This document shows, piece after piece, positions 47,243 to 59,525 of a stretch of DNA of 64,000 bases (the stretch's first letter is position 1; each line of letters starts with the position of its first letter). A program made the translations under genes and the position numbers. This stretch comes from Cocos nucifera (taxonomy: Eukaryota > Streptophyta > Magnoliopsida > Arecales > Arecaceae): the NCBI GenBank assembly GCA_006176705.1, contig QRFJ01000302.1, positions 1,674,001 to 1,738,000 of the forward strand. Reading direction: 5' to 3'. The notes beneath the pieces are model-generated. The model had not been told where the DNA came from, did not search any database, and worked only from the letters and a program-made list of their open reading frames with translations.

Positions 47243-47950
47243 ATGGAGCCTGTGACCTTCACCGAGGCGGACGATCAGGGGTTTCAATTTTCGCATAATG
47301 ACGCGGTTGTAATTTCTTTGAACATTACTGACTACGATGTACGCCGCATTTTGGTGGATAATGGAAGCTCGATCGACGTATTGTTTTACGATGTCTTCTT
47401 AAAAATGTTTCTATCCGAGAACCGCTTGAGGCCTATGAACTTTCCGCTGGTAGGATTCACTGGCAACACCGTACCAATCGAAGGCGTGATAACTTTGTCT
47501 ATGATGGTAGGGCAACACCCAAGATTGGCCAAAATATAGGTCGACTTTTTGGTCGTGAGGACTCCATCCATCTATAATGCGATTCTCGGTCGGCCTGGTC
47601 TAAATGCACTTCGGACGGTGGTGTCAACCTGTTATTTGAAGATGAAGTTTCCGACGAGTCGCGGGGTCGGAGAAGTCAGAGGAGATCAGGCTCTAGTGAG
47701 GCACTGTTATTTAATCGCCCTATATAAGGGAGAACGATCCGATCCTTATCTTGTCGATGGTCTGGATGTCCGCGATGATCTCACTAAGGAGCGAGGCGAG
47801 CCTATGGAGGACCTCGTCTCCATTTTCTTAAATGATGAAAACCCGAAGTATGCTGTGCAGATCGGCTCTAACTTGGCAAACAAGGTTTGAAAGCAGCTCG
47901 TCGCCTTCTTTAGGAGAAACACGGACGTCTTCATCTGGACCCCAGCGGAC
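47243..47950 (+). pseudogene. Protease region of gypsy-E pol
   Basis: Retropepsin-like domain with the active-site Asp in VDNGSSIDVLF (Asp codon 47357-47359) and the ILGRPGLNALR end at about 47582-47615. DNGSS instead of DTG/DSG is common in this lineage. A TAG at 47537-47539 interrupts it and a TGA at 47888-47890 lies in the linker. The protease would release gag and pol products in the particle. Confidence 0.88.
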
Positions 47951-49255
47951 ATGTCGGGGATTGATGCCGAAGTCATGGAGCATCGGCTGGCCGTTGATCT
48001 AAGGCACCGATCGATAAGAGAAAAGATGCGCCACCACGCCCCAGAGAGGCAAAAAGCGATCGCTGAAGAAGTAGACAAGCTCCTCCAAGTCGGACTCATC
48101 CGAAAGGTTAATTATCCGACCTGGGTCTCGAATGTGATCCTCGTCAGAAAGGCGAATAACAAGTGGAGGATGTGCGTCGACTTCAAGAAGTTGAATAAGG
48201 TCTGCCTGAAAGATAGCTACCTCTTATCCCGGATCGACCAGCTGGTGGATGCGACCTTGGGCCATGAGCTCATCACCTTCCTGGATGCTTTTTCTGGTTA
48301 TAACTAGATATGGATGGCGCCCGAGGATGAAGAAAAGACTGCCTTTATTACTAACCGTAGTCTTTATTGTTACAGGATCATGCCGTTCGGACTCAAAAAT
48401 GTAGGAGCCACTTACCAGCGCTTAGTTAATAAGATCTTCAAAGAGCAGATCGACCGTAACATGGAGGTGTACGTGGATGATATGCTCGTCAAAAGTCGAG
48501 CTTCGATAGACCACCTCGTCGATCTTAAAGAGACCTTCGATGCACTCAGGAAGCACAAGATAAAGCTGAATCCGATCAAATGCGCCTTTGGCATGACCTC
48601 CAAAAAGTTTTTGGGGTTCATGGTGTCCAAACACGGAATCAAAGCAAATCCTGAGAAGATCCGAGCCATTCAGAAGATGACTGCTCCGAAGACGATCAAG
48701 AAAGTTCAGCACCTGACCGAAAAGGTGGTGTCTCTAAATCGCTTCATCTTAAGGTCGGCCGAATGATGCACGCCCTTCTTCCAAGTTCTTAAGCGATCGA
48801 AGGACTTCTATTAGACGGCGGAGTGCCAACGGACATTCGAGGAGCTTAAAAACTATCTTGGCTCACCCCTACTGCTGGCGAAGTCCGAACTTGGAGAAGA
48901 ATTATTCCTATATCTAGCTGTCTCTCCGATGCCCTAGCGGCAGTCCTAGTCAAGGAAGAAGCAAGACCTCCACGACCGATCTACTACGTGAGCTGGATCC
49001 TGAGGGATGCAGAGACCAAGTACTCTAGGTTAGAAAAACTGACTTACTCTCTTCTAATTATTGCCAGGAGGCTCCGATCTTACTTTTAGGAGCACATCAT
49101 AACGGTCCTCACGGACCAACCAATAAAAGCAGTCCTTCATCGGATGGACGCCTCCGAAAGAATCACGAAATGGACAATCAAGCTCACGGAGTTCGACATC
49201 AACTACCGATCCAGGCCGTCAATCAAGGCCCAGATATTGATGGATTTTATGGTGG
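47951..49255 (+). pseudogene. Reverse transcriptase and first RNase H of gypsy-E pol
   Basis: The reverse transcriptase has VGLIRKVNYPTWVSN, WRMCVDFKKLN, a DAFSGYN segment cut by TAG at 48305-48307, MPFGLKN and the active site YVDD at 48470-48481. The frame from 47951 to 48766 is in phase with the protease. Downstream stops are TGA 48764-48766 and TAG 48812-48814. A one-base deletion near 48935 shifts the frame into the connection and RNase H domain (KYSRLEKLTYSLL), which has a TAG at 49087-49089. Catalytic residues of the polymerase are preserved but the protein is cut. Confidence 0.9.
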
Positions 49256-49299
49256 AATGCACCATTCTGATCAAAGTCGAGCTTGGACAGAGCGGGGCT

Positions 49300-49824
49300 G
49301 ACACCAAAGTGAGACCGAGTCTAGACAAAGCTGAGCTATCGCAGTCGAACCTCTTCGAAGGCTTTTGGGCTTTGTACGTGGATGGTTCATCCAACTCTGC
49401 TGGAGCTAGTGCAGGCCTGGTCTTGGTCAGCCTCAAAGGAGTCATCGTCGAGTATGCGCTATGCTTCGAATTTTCTGCGACCAATAATAAAGCCGAATAT
49501 GAAGCGCTGATTGCCGGATTAAAGATAGCAAGAAAATTAAAAGTAGATCGACTTCAAGTCTACAATGATTCTCAGTTGGTGGTCGGTCAAGTCGACGGCA
49601 GCTACGAAGCACGAGAGGAAGGCATGATGAGGTACCTCAAAAAAGTGAGGAGTTTGGCCCCGGCCTTCAACAGTTTCAGCATCCAGCATATTCCAAGGGT
49701 GGAAAATACGAGAACCGATCTTCTCTCCAAGTTGGCCACTTCAGCCTCGACCGAACTACCTAAGAAAGTATTTTTAAAAATTTTGAAATGCCCAGCCATG
49801 AAGGAATCTCAGGCCATCCTGTAG
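49300..49824 (+). pseudogene. Second, archaeal-type RNase H domain of gypsy-E pol
   Basis: An RNase HI fold with catalytic Asp in LYVDGSSN (Asp 49381-49383), Glu in NNKAEYEALIAGL near 49500 and Asp in YNDSQLVVGQ near 49567. Plant Tat elements carry this extra domain between the RT-linked RNase H and integrase, and it is the basis for the lineage call. The frame is open from 49144 and ends in TAG 49822-49824. Confidence 0.9.
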
Positions 49825-51041
49825 ATGGAATTCGAGCCCAACTGGATCGATCCGTTGGTCGCCTACCTTAAAGAGGGGGTTCTTCCTCATGACCGGAAAG
49901 AAGCTCGGAAGCTCAGAAATCAGGCCTTCCGCTATATTTTATATGAAGGCACATTGTATAAGAGATCGTACTTCCTTCCATTGCTGAGATGTCTCCGACC
50001 TTCAGAGGCCAACCTCGCACTATGGGATGTGCACGAAGGACTTTGCGGAAGCCACGTAGGAGCTAGATCCCTAGCGCAAAAACTACTTCGGTAGGGATAC
50101 TACTGGCCGACCTTGTTCCACGATTCTATGGAATATGTGAAAAAATGCGACCGCTGTCAAAAGAATGCCAGCGTACAAAGGCAGCCGGCATCCGAGCTTG
50201 CTCCGCTCGACGCACCTTGGCCATTTGCGCAGTGGAGAATGGACATACTCAGTCCCTTACCAACAGCATCCAGGCAACGAAAGTTTCTCCTGATCACGAT
50301 CGATTATTTCACCAAGTGGGTCGAAGCCGAACCACTAGCGAAGATCACCGAGACCAAGGTGCAGGACTTCGTTTGGAAGTCACTAGTCTGTCGGTTCGAC
50401 CTATCCCAAACCCTTATAACCGATAATGGGCGGCAGTTCGCTGGGGCAAGGTTCATCAAATTCTGTGAAGCGCTGAACATTTTTCACCGCTTCACATCGG
50501 TGGCTCATCCGTAGGCCAATGGAAAAGCTGAGGTGACCAATCGGATCCTGCTGCAAGGCATCAGGACAAGGCTCGATAGGGCTAAGAGGGCTTGGGTGGA
50601 CGAACTCTACCATATCCTCTGGACATACCGAACTACTCAAAGAACGTCGATCGGAGAGACACCCTTCGTCTTGGCCTTCAGCATGGAGGTAGTTATCCTG
50701 ATTGAACTTCGACTTCCGTCCGTACGAGTCGCGGGCTTTGACGAGCAGCTCAACCCCCAAGACCTCAGAGTTAACCTCAATTTGTTGAAAAAAAAAGGGA
50801 GGAGGCCCGTATTCGGATGGCAGCCTACAGACGGAAGGTGGCCCAGTATTACAACTTCAGAGTTAGGGGTAAGACATTCAGAGTGGAAGACCTAGTGCTT
50901 CGAAGAGCCACCGTCTCCCAGCCTCAAAGTCAAGGAAAGCTCGCCCCAAATTGGGAGGGTTCATACGAAGTGGTGGAGGTCATCCGGCCCAGGACCTATC
51001 ACCTGAAGAAGCTCGGAGGAATAGTGCTTCTCCGACCTTAG
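49825..51041 (+). pseudogene. Integrase of gypsy-E pol
   Basis: The zinc-binding HHCC domain has HEGLCGSH near 50030 and CDRCQK near 50150, with a TAG at 50092-50094 between them. The catalytic core has Asp in WRMDIL, Asp in ITDNGRQF near 50422 and Glu in NGKAEVTNR near 50530, with a TAG at 50512-50514 just before the Glu block. A frame change in the A-run at about 50787-50796 leads to the C-terminal segment YRRKVAQYYN to KLAPNWEGSYEV, which ends at 51039-51041. This C-terminal segment is the part that survives in gypsy-B and gypsy-D. Confidence 0.9.
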
Positions 51042-51164
51042 AACTCAGAAAACCTGAGGGTGTATTACCAGTAGACTTTCTTCAATAAAACTTCTTCGCT
51101 CAGCATTATTATTTTTTGGTGCAAAGGTTACGTGGCGATAGGAAAGAAGTGGGTGAAAGTGGCC

Positions 51165-52200
51165 AATTAGAAATAGGAGGAGAACCTTGTCCTAACGCGA
51201 GCAAAGTCGAAGGCCTCGTTCACCTTAGACGAGATGGGGGGAGAAGCACGGACGACGGTCTGTCTGTGCCCCCACAGTCCATTAGAAATAGGAGGAAAAT
51301 CTCATCCTAATGCGAGCAAAGTCGAAGGTCTCGTTCACCTTAGACGAGATGGGAGGAGAAGTGCAGACGATGATCCGTATGTGTCCCCATAGTCTATTAC
51401 CTTAGATGAGATGGGGGGAGACGGACGACAATCCAAATGTACCCCCATAGCCCATTAGAAATAGGAGGAGAACCTCGTCCTAACGCGAGCAAAGTCGAAG
51501 GCCTCGTTCACCTTAGACGAGATGGGGGGAGATGGACGACGGTCCAAATGTGCCCCCACAGCCCGTTAGGAATATGAGGAGAACCTCATCCTAATGCGAG
51601 CAAAGTCGAAGGCCTCGTTCACCTTAGATGAGATGGGGGAAGAAACACGGACGACGGTCTGTATGTGCCCCCACAGCCCGTTAGGAATAGGAGAAGAACC
51701 TCATCCTAATGCGAGCAAAGTCGAAGGCCTCGTTCACCTTAGACGAGATGGAGAAAGACGGATGACGGTCTGAATGTGCCCCCACAGTCCATTAGGAATA
51801 GAAGGAGAATCTCGTCCTAACGTGAGCAAAGTCAAAGGCCTCGTTCACCTTAGATGAGATGGGGAGAGACGAACGATAGTCCGAATGTGTCCTCACGGCC
51901 CGTTAGGAACAGGAGGAGAACCTCATCCTAACGCAAGCAAAGTTCAAGTCCGAGCTCCGAAGTCTACAAAAAATAGGATCTCCATCAACCTCGACTAGAG
52001 ATAAGATCTCTCCCGAAGCGACTGAGACAACCTCGGCTAGAAACAAGGCGACCGAGACAATCTCAGCTAGAGATAAGGCGCCCGAGATAACCTCGACTAG
52101 AGACAAGACGACCGAGACAACCTCGGCTAGAGACAAAGCATCCGAGATAATCTCGGCCAGAGATAAGATCTCTCCCAAGCACCCATATCAACCTCGGAAG
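51165..52200 (+). repeat. 3' untranslated tandem arrays of gypsy-E
   Basis: 51165-51940 holds seven units of about 105-120 bp (some longer) beginning at GGAGGAGAACCTCGTCCTAA, containing CGAAGGCCTCGTTCACC and TGCCCCCACAG. 51985-52190 holds a short run of the hairpin-type unit, several of which have lost the AGATCTC arm. The array is much smaller than in gypsy-B and gypsy-D. Confidence 0.85.
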
Positions 52201-52358
52201 GAGATGAGATCTCCTCCGGACTTCAATTTCAGCACCGACTTCGTCTGAAGATGAGATCTCCCCCCGAGCTTCGATCTGAACCAGCATAGAGAACTTCGGT
52301 AGTCACCTTTTCTGCACTTTCTTTCTTCGAGTTTCGAACTCGGAAGTGGAGGGACTAC

Positions 52359-53327
52359 TGTTGGAGATGAACCCCACTCCTGCCGAAGTCCGGTTCGATG
52401 CTCTGCCTGATGCAACTAGTAGCCGCGAAAGAGCTTTAACGGATGGATCTTAGCCGAACCCTTCAGCCGGTCGAACTTCTCAGCAGTCGAGCTCCTTCGA
52501 ATTTCCAGCGTCCATCCGGATTGAACTCCTCAGCGACCGAGCTTCTTCGAACTCCCAACGTCCGGACCGAAACCTCAGTGGTCGAGCTTCTTCGGACTCC
52601 CAGCATCCGAACCGAACCTCCAGCGGTTGAGTTCCTTCGAACCCGTTCAGCCGGCCGAACTGCTTAGTGGTCGGGCTCCTCGGATTCACAGGGGTTGAAC
52701 TCCTTCCGAGCCCCCTTCGGCCGAACTCCTCTTGGAGTCCGAGCTTCTTTGGAACTGGTATATGCTCGAGTCCACCAGCCAATGCCTGCTTCCTCGAGCT
52801 ACGACTGTAGGATCTCGACAGTATTGCTGTCATTACCAGTCTGACGATGCCACTCTCTCCGTAACTAGTTCCATGCGGTCCGCGATCGGACGACATGGCC
52901 ACCGCCACTGGCGACACCACTCTTTCCATAATCAGCCCCATGCAGCCCATGACCTGTCAGTATGACCGTCACTATCCGTCGGACGATGCCTTTCTCTCTC
53001 TACCGAACTCCATGCGGCCCCAACGGCTCTCTACCAGGCGGTATGGCCGTCACCATCAATCAAGCTCCACCTATAAAGGATCCTCTAGATATGCTAACCC
53101 TAGTCTCTGATCTCTGATTTCTGAACTCTCCTCTTCTTCTCTAAGCTCCGGAACTCATTCCCTAACACTCCATTCCTTTTGGTCAGAGCTGACTTGATCG
53201 TCGGAGGATCTTGACGGAGCCACCCCCCACGGACTTCGGATGGGACTTTATTTTGCAGGTCTCCGACGGCAATCTCATCGACCTCTACTCCAGTGGATTT
53301 CGGCGATGACCAGATTCTGCGTCAACA
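52359..53327 (+). repeat. 3' LTR of gypsy-E
   Basis: 969 bp, TGTTGGAGATGAACCCC to GCGTCAACA, preceded by the purine tract GGAAGTGGAGGGA. Clearly diverged from the left LTR by many single substitutions. Confidence 0.92.
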
Positions 53328-53332
53328 TAATC

Positions 53333-56117
53333 TAAACATGATCCTAAACTTGGGATAGCAATGGGTCAAGTATGAAAAATCATTGCCCATGCTCGCCCTA
53401 TATTTACCTACGAAAAAATTTGGATGGATCAAATTAGGTAAAATTATAAAAATTATTATTTTGCATATAAATTCATTTTTTTTGGTCTTGAAGAGGAGAT
53501 TTGTAAAGAATTATATAAATTTGGGTTGGGCTTAACGTGATCACAACCACCATGAATCTATTTCAAGTCAAGTAAAATCCAGATCAAGTTGGATTGGATA
53601 CTAGATGAAGCGAAGTAAACTGCCACCCCTATCCTAAACCATCTTGAAACCCATTTCAATCCAACCTAACATGATAAATAAATAAATTTACAATATTATT
53701 TCACATAAGATAATTTTATATTTTTATTTAACAAAATCTTCATCTTTGCTAGTTATAAAAATTATACATGCACATCCAATAATGATTTTCACCAGCTTAA
53801 TATTCACCTAACAAAAAATGTCCTGAGTCTTTCACAAACCTTCAATTATCTATATAACCCTGCCTGATTAAAGCAATCCAATATGACCCTACCACTTGAT
53901 TTTAATTAAGCAAAGTTGGCTTGAATTAAGGATAGGAAATGTTGAGGTTTAGATGAACCAGAATCGGCCTTTACACCTACATGGTTAAATCAAGGACTAA
54001 TCGTGATATGGTTAAGCATGTAAATTGAAAAATGGACTTGTCTTTATTCTTTCAGCAGATACAAATACTTTTGATAAAACATATAGGTGCAAAGTTGATC
54101 GTCCTCTTTGATAAAATCTATAGGTACAAATGAACTACTTGGGTCGATTCAGCAATCACTGATTGTTTTCCTATGTGGCATATCCACTTATATAAATTTC
54201 ACATATCCATATATTTATGTGAAGATCTAAGGATGACGATCCTCCATGTTAGTTAAGTCTACTTATCCGATCGGACAAATGCAAATAGCTCAATAGAATT
54301 TTTTTATTTTTTTTTTAGGAATGTCAAAAGCCCCATAATGCAGCATTCAGAGTCAGTCGAGAAGATCAGGAAAGGAGAAGGATCAAGAATGCCATATATC
54401 TCAGGAGCTAAATCAGTTCTTGATGAACAAGTCAGAATTGTCTCAACAAAAAATTATGAAATTGGACCTAAAAAAGCCATTCAGGTTCGTGAACAACGAG
54501 GTGAACCCTTTCATAGTGATATATAATCACAATAAGTTGGGTGGCATCTACTCGCTTTTGCCGATCGATTATATGGTCCGGTAGGAATGATTATCTGGCT
54601 TTATGGATGGGACTGAAATAGTAAAAAGGCCAGTAACTATTACTTCTAAACAGCATGCCCGACTTGATCCAAATGTCCAATCAAGCTTGTTGTAGCCATA
54701 ATTTTGGTCAATTATTATGAAAACTTTTGGTAGCATCTGAGGACAAAGAAATTCAAATTAGTTCATGTGATTCAACTGCTGATTCCCTCTCTCACACATA
54801 CAAGAAAAAAAAAAAAAAAAGAGAAAAAAAAATAAAAGAAAAAGAAAAAGCTGATGAAAATATAGGAGCAAGAGGATATATTTTATTGTTATTCTCATCA
54901 AGCATGCTTTGGAGGAAGCACTGCGAATCCGCATTCGAGCCTCCCCCGTCAACCTCATCTTACAGTGAGGATTCTCAAGTACTGCAACAATCTGCAGGAA
55001 AGTACTCATACTTGTTTGAAGTACTTGATTCTTTATTTCTGTCAATCTAAGAATCTAATAAGAGCATTGGTCATGGTCACGGTAGTTAGCCATGGACGAT
55101 ATAAATAGACACGCAGGTTACTTGTCTAGATCGTACTATTTTTTAAAAAAAAAATATTTGAAGCTGCGTTTTCTAGCATTGGTGATGCATTTTCAAGTTT
55201 CTACGATATATCATTTTTTTGCTGTATTCATTCTACGAGACGAGAAGGTTAAGCCTGCCAGACTCTTACAACATTATAACGGATGTCCGCATCAAATAAT
55301 ATCACATCTGAAATGCTTATGATTAAACTGGCTTTCACATCTAAAACTTCATTTTGGCAGAATTGCTTATGATTAACCTGTAAAGGACCAATGCGCTCTT
55401 CCATCAGGTATTGTGTTCCTCTTCAAATGAGCCCTGATCCTCTCCAAATTTCACCTCCACTCAATCCAACGGACTAGAACGCATTATAATGGCAAAAATA
55501 TTTTCATGAAACCTCCGTTCTGCAAAGTATGACTGCTCTAAACATGAGAATTGTGGCAGGTATCACCATCAAATGAACAAACCATGCAACGTTTTATGGT
55601 CGACTTCAGGGTAACCAAACTCAGCTGCGAATAACGGACTGGGAGAACCGGTGATACCTCGACACAAACTCGGTCAAGTTTCTTCTCCGGCGTTACTCCC
55701 CATTCTTTTCTCCCTTCTCAATTGCATGCATCGCACATGCGATATTCTAATTTAACATAAGACAGTGTATACAAAGCCCTTCACAGCTAACCATCTATCA
55801 ATAAGATTAACCCAACTCAACACCATTTCTACCGCTTGTTTTTTGTCAGTTTGTGCCATGGATATCACTCGTGACTCTGATTTAAGACTTAAAATGATCT
55901 TGCTACTCCGGACAAAATGTTACAAACAAAATAATGTCAAGAGATTGGATCCTGTAACTGCTGAGGAAGACATTGCATCTCTTCATGCCTACCACGAAAA
56001 ATTCATTAGCATCAATTGCAGAAGGCATTGATGGAAAACATTACATTGTAACGCTTTCTGGTAGAATTACCATAATCTGTATTCAAATTTTTATTCCATG
56101 CGTAAGTTCCAAACAAC
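53333..56117. other. Intergenic, AT-rich
   Basis: No gene supported. An A-rich low-complexity tract is at 54790-54850. The last few hundred bases must include the 3' untranslated region of the minus-strand gene ending at 56118. Small ORFs (54338-55322, 55765-56031) show no family features. Confidence 0.45.
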
Positions 56118-59100
56118 CTATCGCAGGGTGACCAAAAGGTTTCTGTCAACAAATTTGGCACCTCCTACCTTCCCGTGCATACCTTGAGGCAACTGTATTA
56201 TTCGTCTCTGGTCCCCTGCTTCCACCAGCAGCTCTGATCCCCCCCTATACTGCATTTATCAAATAACAAGTCACAGCTCAGCACAAACATATGATGACAT
56301 TAAAGTTCACAGAAAAGAATGCTTGAGGACTGGTAACAGGCTAATAGCTGATGATGAAGAATTTCCTAAATAAACCATGATAATGGTTCATCCCTCTGGC
56401 TTCAGTAAAGGGATACAATCTGCATACAGCAAGAAAGTATCAAAGAAGAGGAGTACAATACACAAGTGCATACAGAGACATGGATTTTTATTCCTCTTCA
56501 TGTGCTAATCAATATGTAATATTATTTGGAAGGAAGGTAATTCCATCTCTCATTACATTCTCTGGAGGGTCATGGCTGTGTTGCAGTGAACTGCAAAGTA
56601 AACTTCACAGCTTTCAGGTATCAAATGGAGCAAGAGATGGTGACTTACGCTCCACAGCTGAGATTATGAAGATGCCACATAGAACATTGCAGAATCCACT
56701 CTTGTGTTAAAACAAGGGAAGCATAATAATCATCAAATGTGGAACAGGCATCAAAATACTGTTGAAATTAATCTTCAAATACCTATTTAGCAGATTTCAG
56801 CAAAATTTGAAATCTCTTAACATATCTAGCATAGCACAGAAATCAAAATGCCATTTGTGATAACTAACATTGTGGCTTTAAGAAGACGTATGACTATTAC
56901 AAACTCAACACAGAGTACAAGGAGAATATAGAATAATCTTTAACTGACAAAAGAAGAAGATTCCGCACATTAGACTCAAGCTAATGCGCAATAAACCAAT
57001 TATATATGATAAAACCCTACTGCAATTATATTTTTCTGCTGTAGTCTGCTGATTTATTAGTATCTCCTGCAGAGCGAGACTCTAATTAAGGAACATTAAA
57101 GTGGAAAAGTTCAGGGTCATTGATGCAATATAGGAAGTGATGATAACTCATTGAACAGTTGAAAATATGTATAGTATTTGATAAGGATAAACGAAATTAA
57201 ATGGAAGCCAATAGCATACCTGGTATAGCTTGATCTCAGACTTGTCAAACCCTGGCATAAAAAGAGTCACAGTCTTCTGGCTGGGGTCAAAACTAACAGA
57301 TGACCGAAGACTTTCAGTTGTAGCACCGAGGAGATCTTTTGTTTTCTTGCCTAGAGAGTTGATGGTTGCATCCCAATCCACAGAGGAATCTGTGGAAAGA
57401 TATGGCACAAGTGCAAAAGACAAGGGGGAGAACTTATCAGCAATGTCCGCCCCCAAAGAAGATTGTGGAGCAAACCCAAGTGCTCCTGTTATTTGTGTTC
57501 CAGCTTGAATTGCACAACCCCAATAACGTAATGCAGACCTGACAGATGCCGATCTACTTGAATCCATCACTAGGTAGCATCTGAACTTTGAAGAGTCACT
57601 AAAAGAACTGGAGGCTTTCTGCAATATGTAAATGTTAAGGCTTGACTTAGTCTCAACACAAGGAGAGTTAATATCACCAAAAAATGGATGGCAGATGCAC
57701 ACAACTATATAGAGAAGACACCTCTAGAGTTTGCTCAATATTATTCCAAATTTCTGTGCTTGATTTCCCCTCACTGGATCCACCAGTTAACCTAATGGAT
57801 TCATATGCTAGTTTCAAGAATGAAGGAGCTGTCAGTCTTCCAATATCTGTCTTCTCAGCCATGTTCCTGATATACTTCAAATACCATCTATCTTTCAAGA
57901 GAACAAGTCAATGTCTATTGTAGTTCATAGGCAATATGTGTTTAAGGTCGAGATAGAAAACCGGTACCTTACTCTCTCAGCAGCACCAATCAACCTCAAC
58001 GTCTCTTCACTGCCAATGCCATCATATACAATCATATCAAACTCTGTACGTGCAAGACTTCTTTCACTTGGAAGAAAATTCACCAGTTTTTGTAGTGTTA
58101 AGGCTGAGAAGAATGAATCCATCCCAGGTAAAACCCCCAGTTCTTCTCCTATAACCTATTCTATTGAGAATAGCAGCGATACTTAGTACTTCTCCATATT
58201 CAAGACGACTAAAATATATATATATATATTTTTTTTTTTCTTCAGCGAATAGAAGTCCAAAATCACATACCCACCCCTTCAAGGACACCCTGGGTCAAGT
58301 TCAGACGGGCATCAGCTTTCTTCATTCGATCAAGAGGTTCAAGAAGCATCTATGCTTTTTCACAAAACAGTTTCGACAATGTCAAGATGAATCTATATTG
58401 CAGTTCAAGTGATTCAAACTTATAATAAAGATGAAGAAGGAATAGAGAATAAAATGATTACTTTGCTGGTTTCCAATCTAACAGCAGAAAGATTGTTATT
58501 GCATAAAGTTGGAGAAGTTCCAATCTTACAACCCATTAGCTGTTCTGCGGTAGGGTCTTGACATTGTATCACCAAGCATGTGTGCAGCCCTTCCTTCGCA
58601 TAATACTGATAAATCCAATAGTAAAGAAAGAAATTGAAACTGCGTAATTACTGAATAACAAAAGTGATAAGAAACGACCCTGAATTTAATCAGTATAAAT
58701 TAGTTCTGCTGCATTCAACAACAAATAGATTTGATATTCAGCTCGATGCTACCATTTCACGAGGTTATTAAATTGGAAAATCAGAGACAATATTAAACTG
58801 GCCTTACCATCAATGCCTTTTCTATGGATTAAAAAAAAAACATAATCAATTTTTGACATATTTTCCTGTAGAAAATTTATAATTATCCAGATTTCCAGAA
58901 CTACCAATCTCTCTCGTGACAACAACTGCAAGACTATTCAACCGCTGAATAATGCTGAAAAGAATACATTAAAGCCCTTAAGGTGGAAAGCAAGATCAGA
59001 CCCTTTTCCGATAAACATAGAGAAACAACAAACATATATCCTAACGCTGGCATGTAACGAGGCCGTTCCGGTTGGAAAAACTACAACTTTCGACAAACAG

Positions 59101-59525
59101 CCCCCAACAAGAAATCTTTTTACCAAAGATCAGCAAATTATATTATAAGGATTTGAATTTCAACAGAAATATAGACAAAACAGGGCATATATCCAGGAAA
59201 TTGATAGTGTGTCAAACTGAGATATATGTCGGGAAAAAAGAGATCAATAATAATGTTCAATTGGAACGCGAGGAGGAAGAAAAGAAACCCTAGCAAAGAA
59301 TACCTGGGCGGCGAGTACTGCGGCGGTGGTCTTTCCGGAACCTCCTTTGCCCAAGAAAGTGACCAGTTTCGTGGGCTCTCGGGGAGGATCGAGTGAAATC
59401 GCCGTGACCCGGGATCGGTTTCTACTTGGAGATCCTCTGCGGTTCGGAATAACGAGATTAGGGTTAAGGTTTCGGGGAAAGAGCGAGGGCTTGGTGGAGA
59501 AAGAGAAAAGAACTGGGTGAGCCAT
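56118..59525 (-). CDS. Chloroplast ArsA/GET3-like P-loop ATPase with HSP20-like C-terminus (At1g26090-type)
   Basis: Intact minus-strand gene. Seven exons join in frame with GT-AG introns: 59525-59304, 58605-58462, 58349-58275, 58155-57968, 57887-57722, 57618-57220 and 56249-56118, giving 1326 nt and 441 residues. Residues 1-45 are rich in Ser, Arg and Asn with few acids, like a plastid transit peptide. A deviant Walker A, GKGGSGKTT, is at 59-67 with the signature Lys60 of the ArsA/MinD/GET3 class; CQDPTAEQL (89-97) sits where these ATPases have switch I. The C-terminal part (about 370-441), with LFMPGFDKSEIKLYQ and later DQRRIIQLPQ, is an ArsA-HSP20-like domain. The build matches the plant protein family typified by At1g26090. 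ArsA/GET3 relatives act in metalloid export or membrane-protein targeting; the role of this plastid branch is not settled, and I do not claim a substrate. Confidence 0.92.

Larger units (their letters stand above)
44520..53327 (+). mobile_element. Full-size Tat-type Ty3/gypsy retrotransposon (gypsy-E), decayed
   Basis: The only copy in the window with all coding domains. The LTRs are 44520-45494 and 52359-53327, with TATA at 45239 and 53072. The duplication is AAATC (44515-44519) and TAATC (53328-53332), four of five matching. The left LTR starts TATTGGGG where TGTTGGGG is expected. Domain order is gag, protease, reverse transcriptase, RNase H, a second (archaeal-type) RNase H, then integrase; the second RNase H before integrase marks the Tat lineage. 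The 3' untranslated region holds two types of tandem repeats, and a purine tract precedes the 3' LTR. About a dozen stops and at least two frameshifts mean it is no longer autonomous. Confidence 0.95.
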
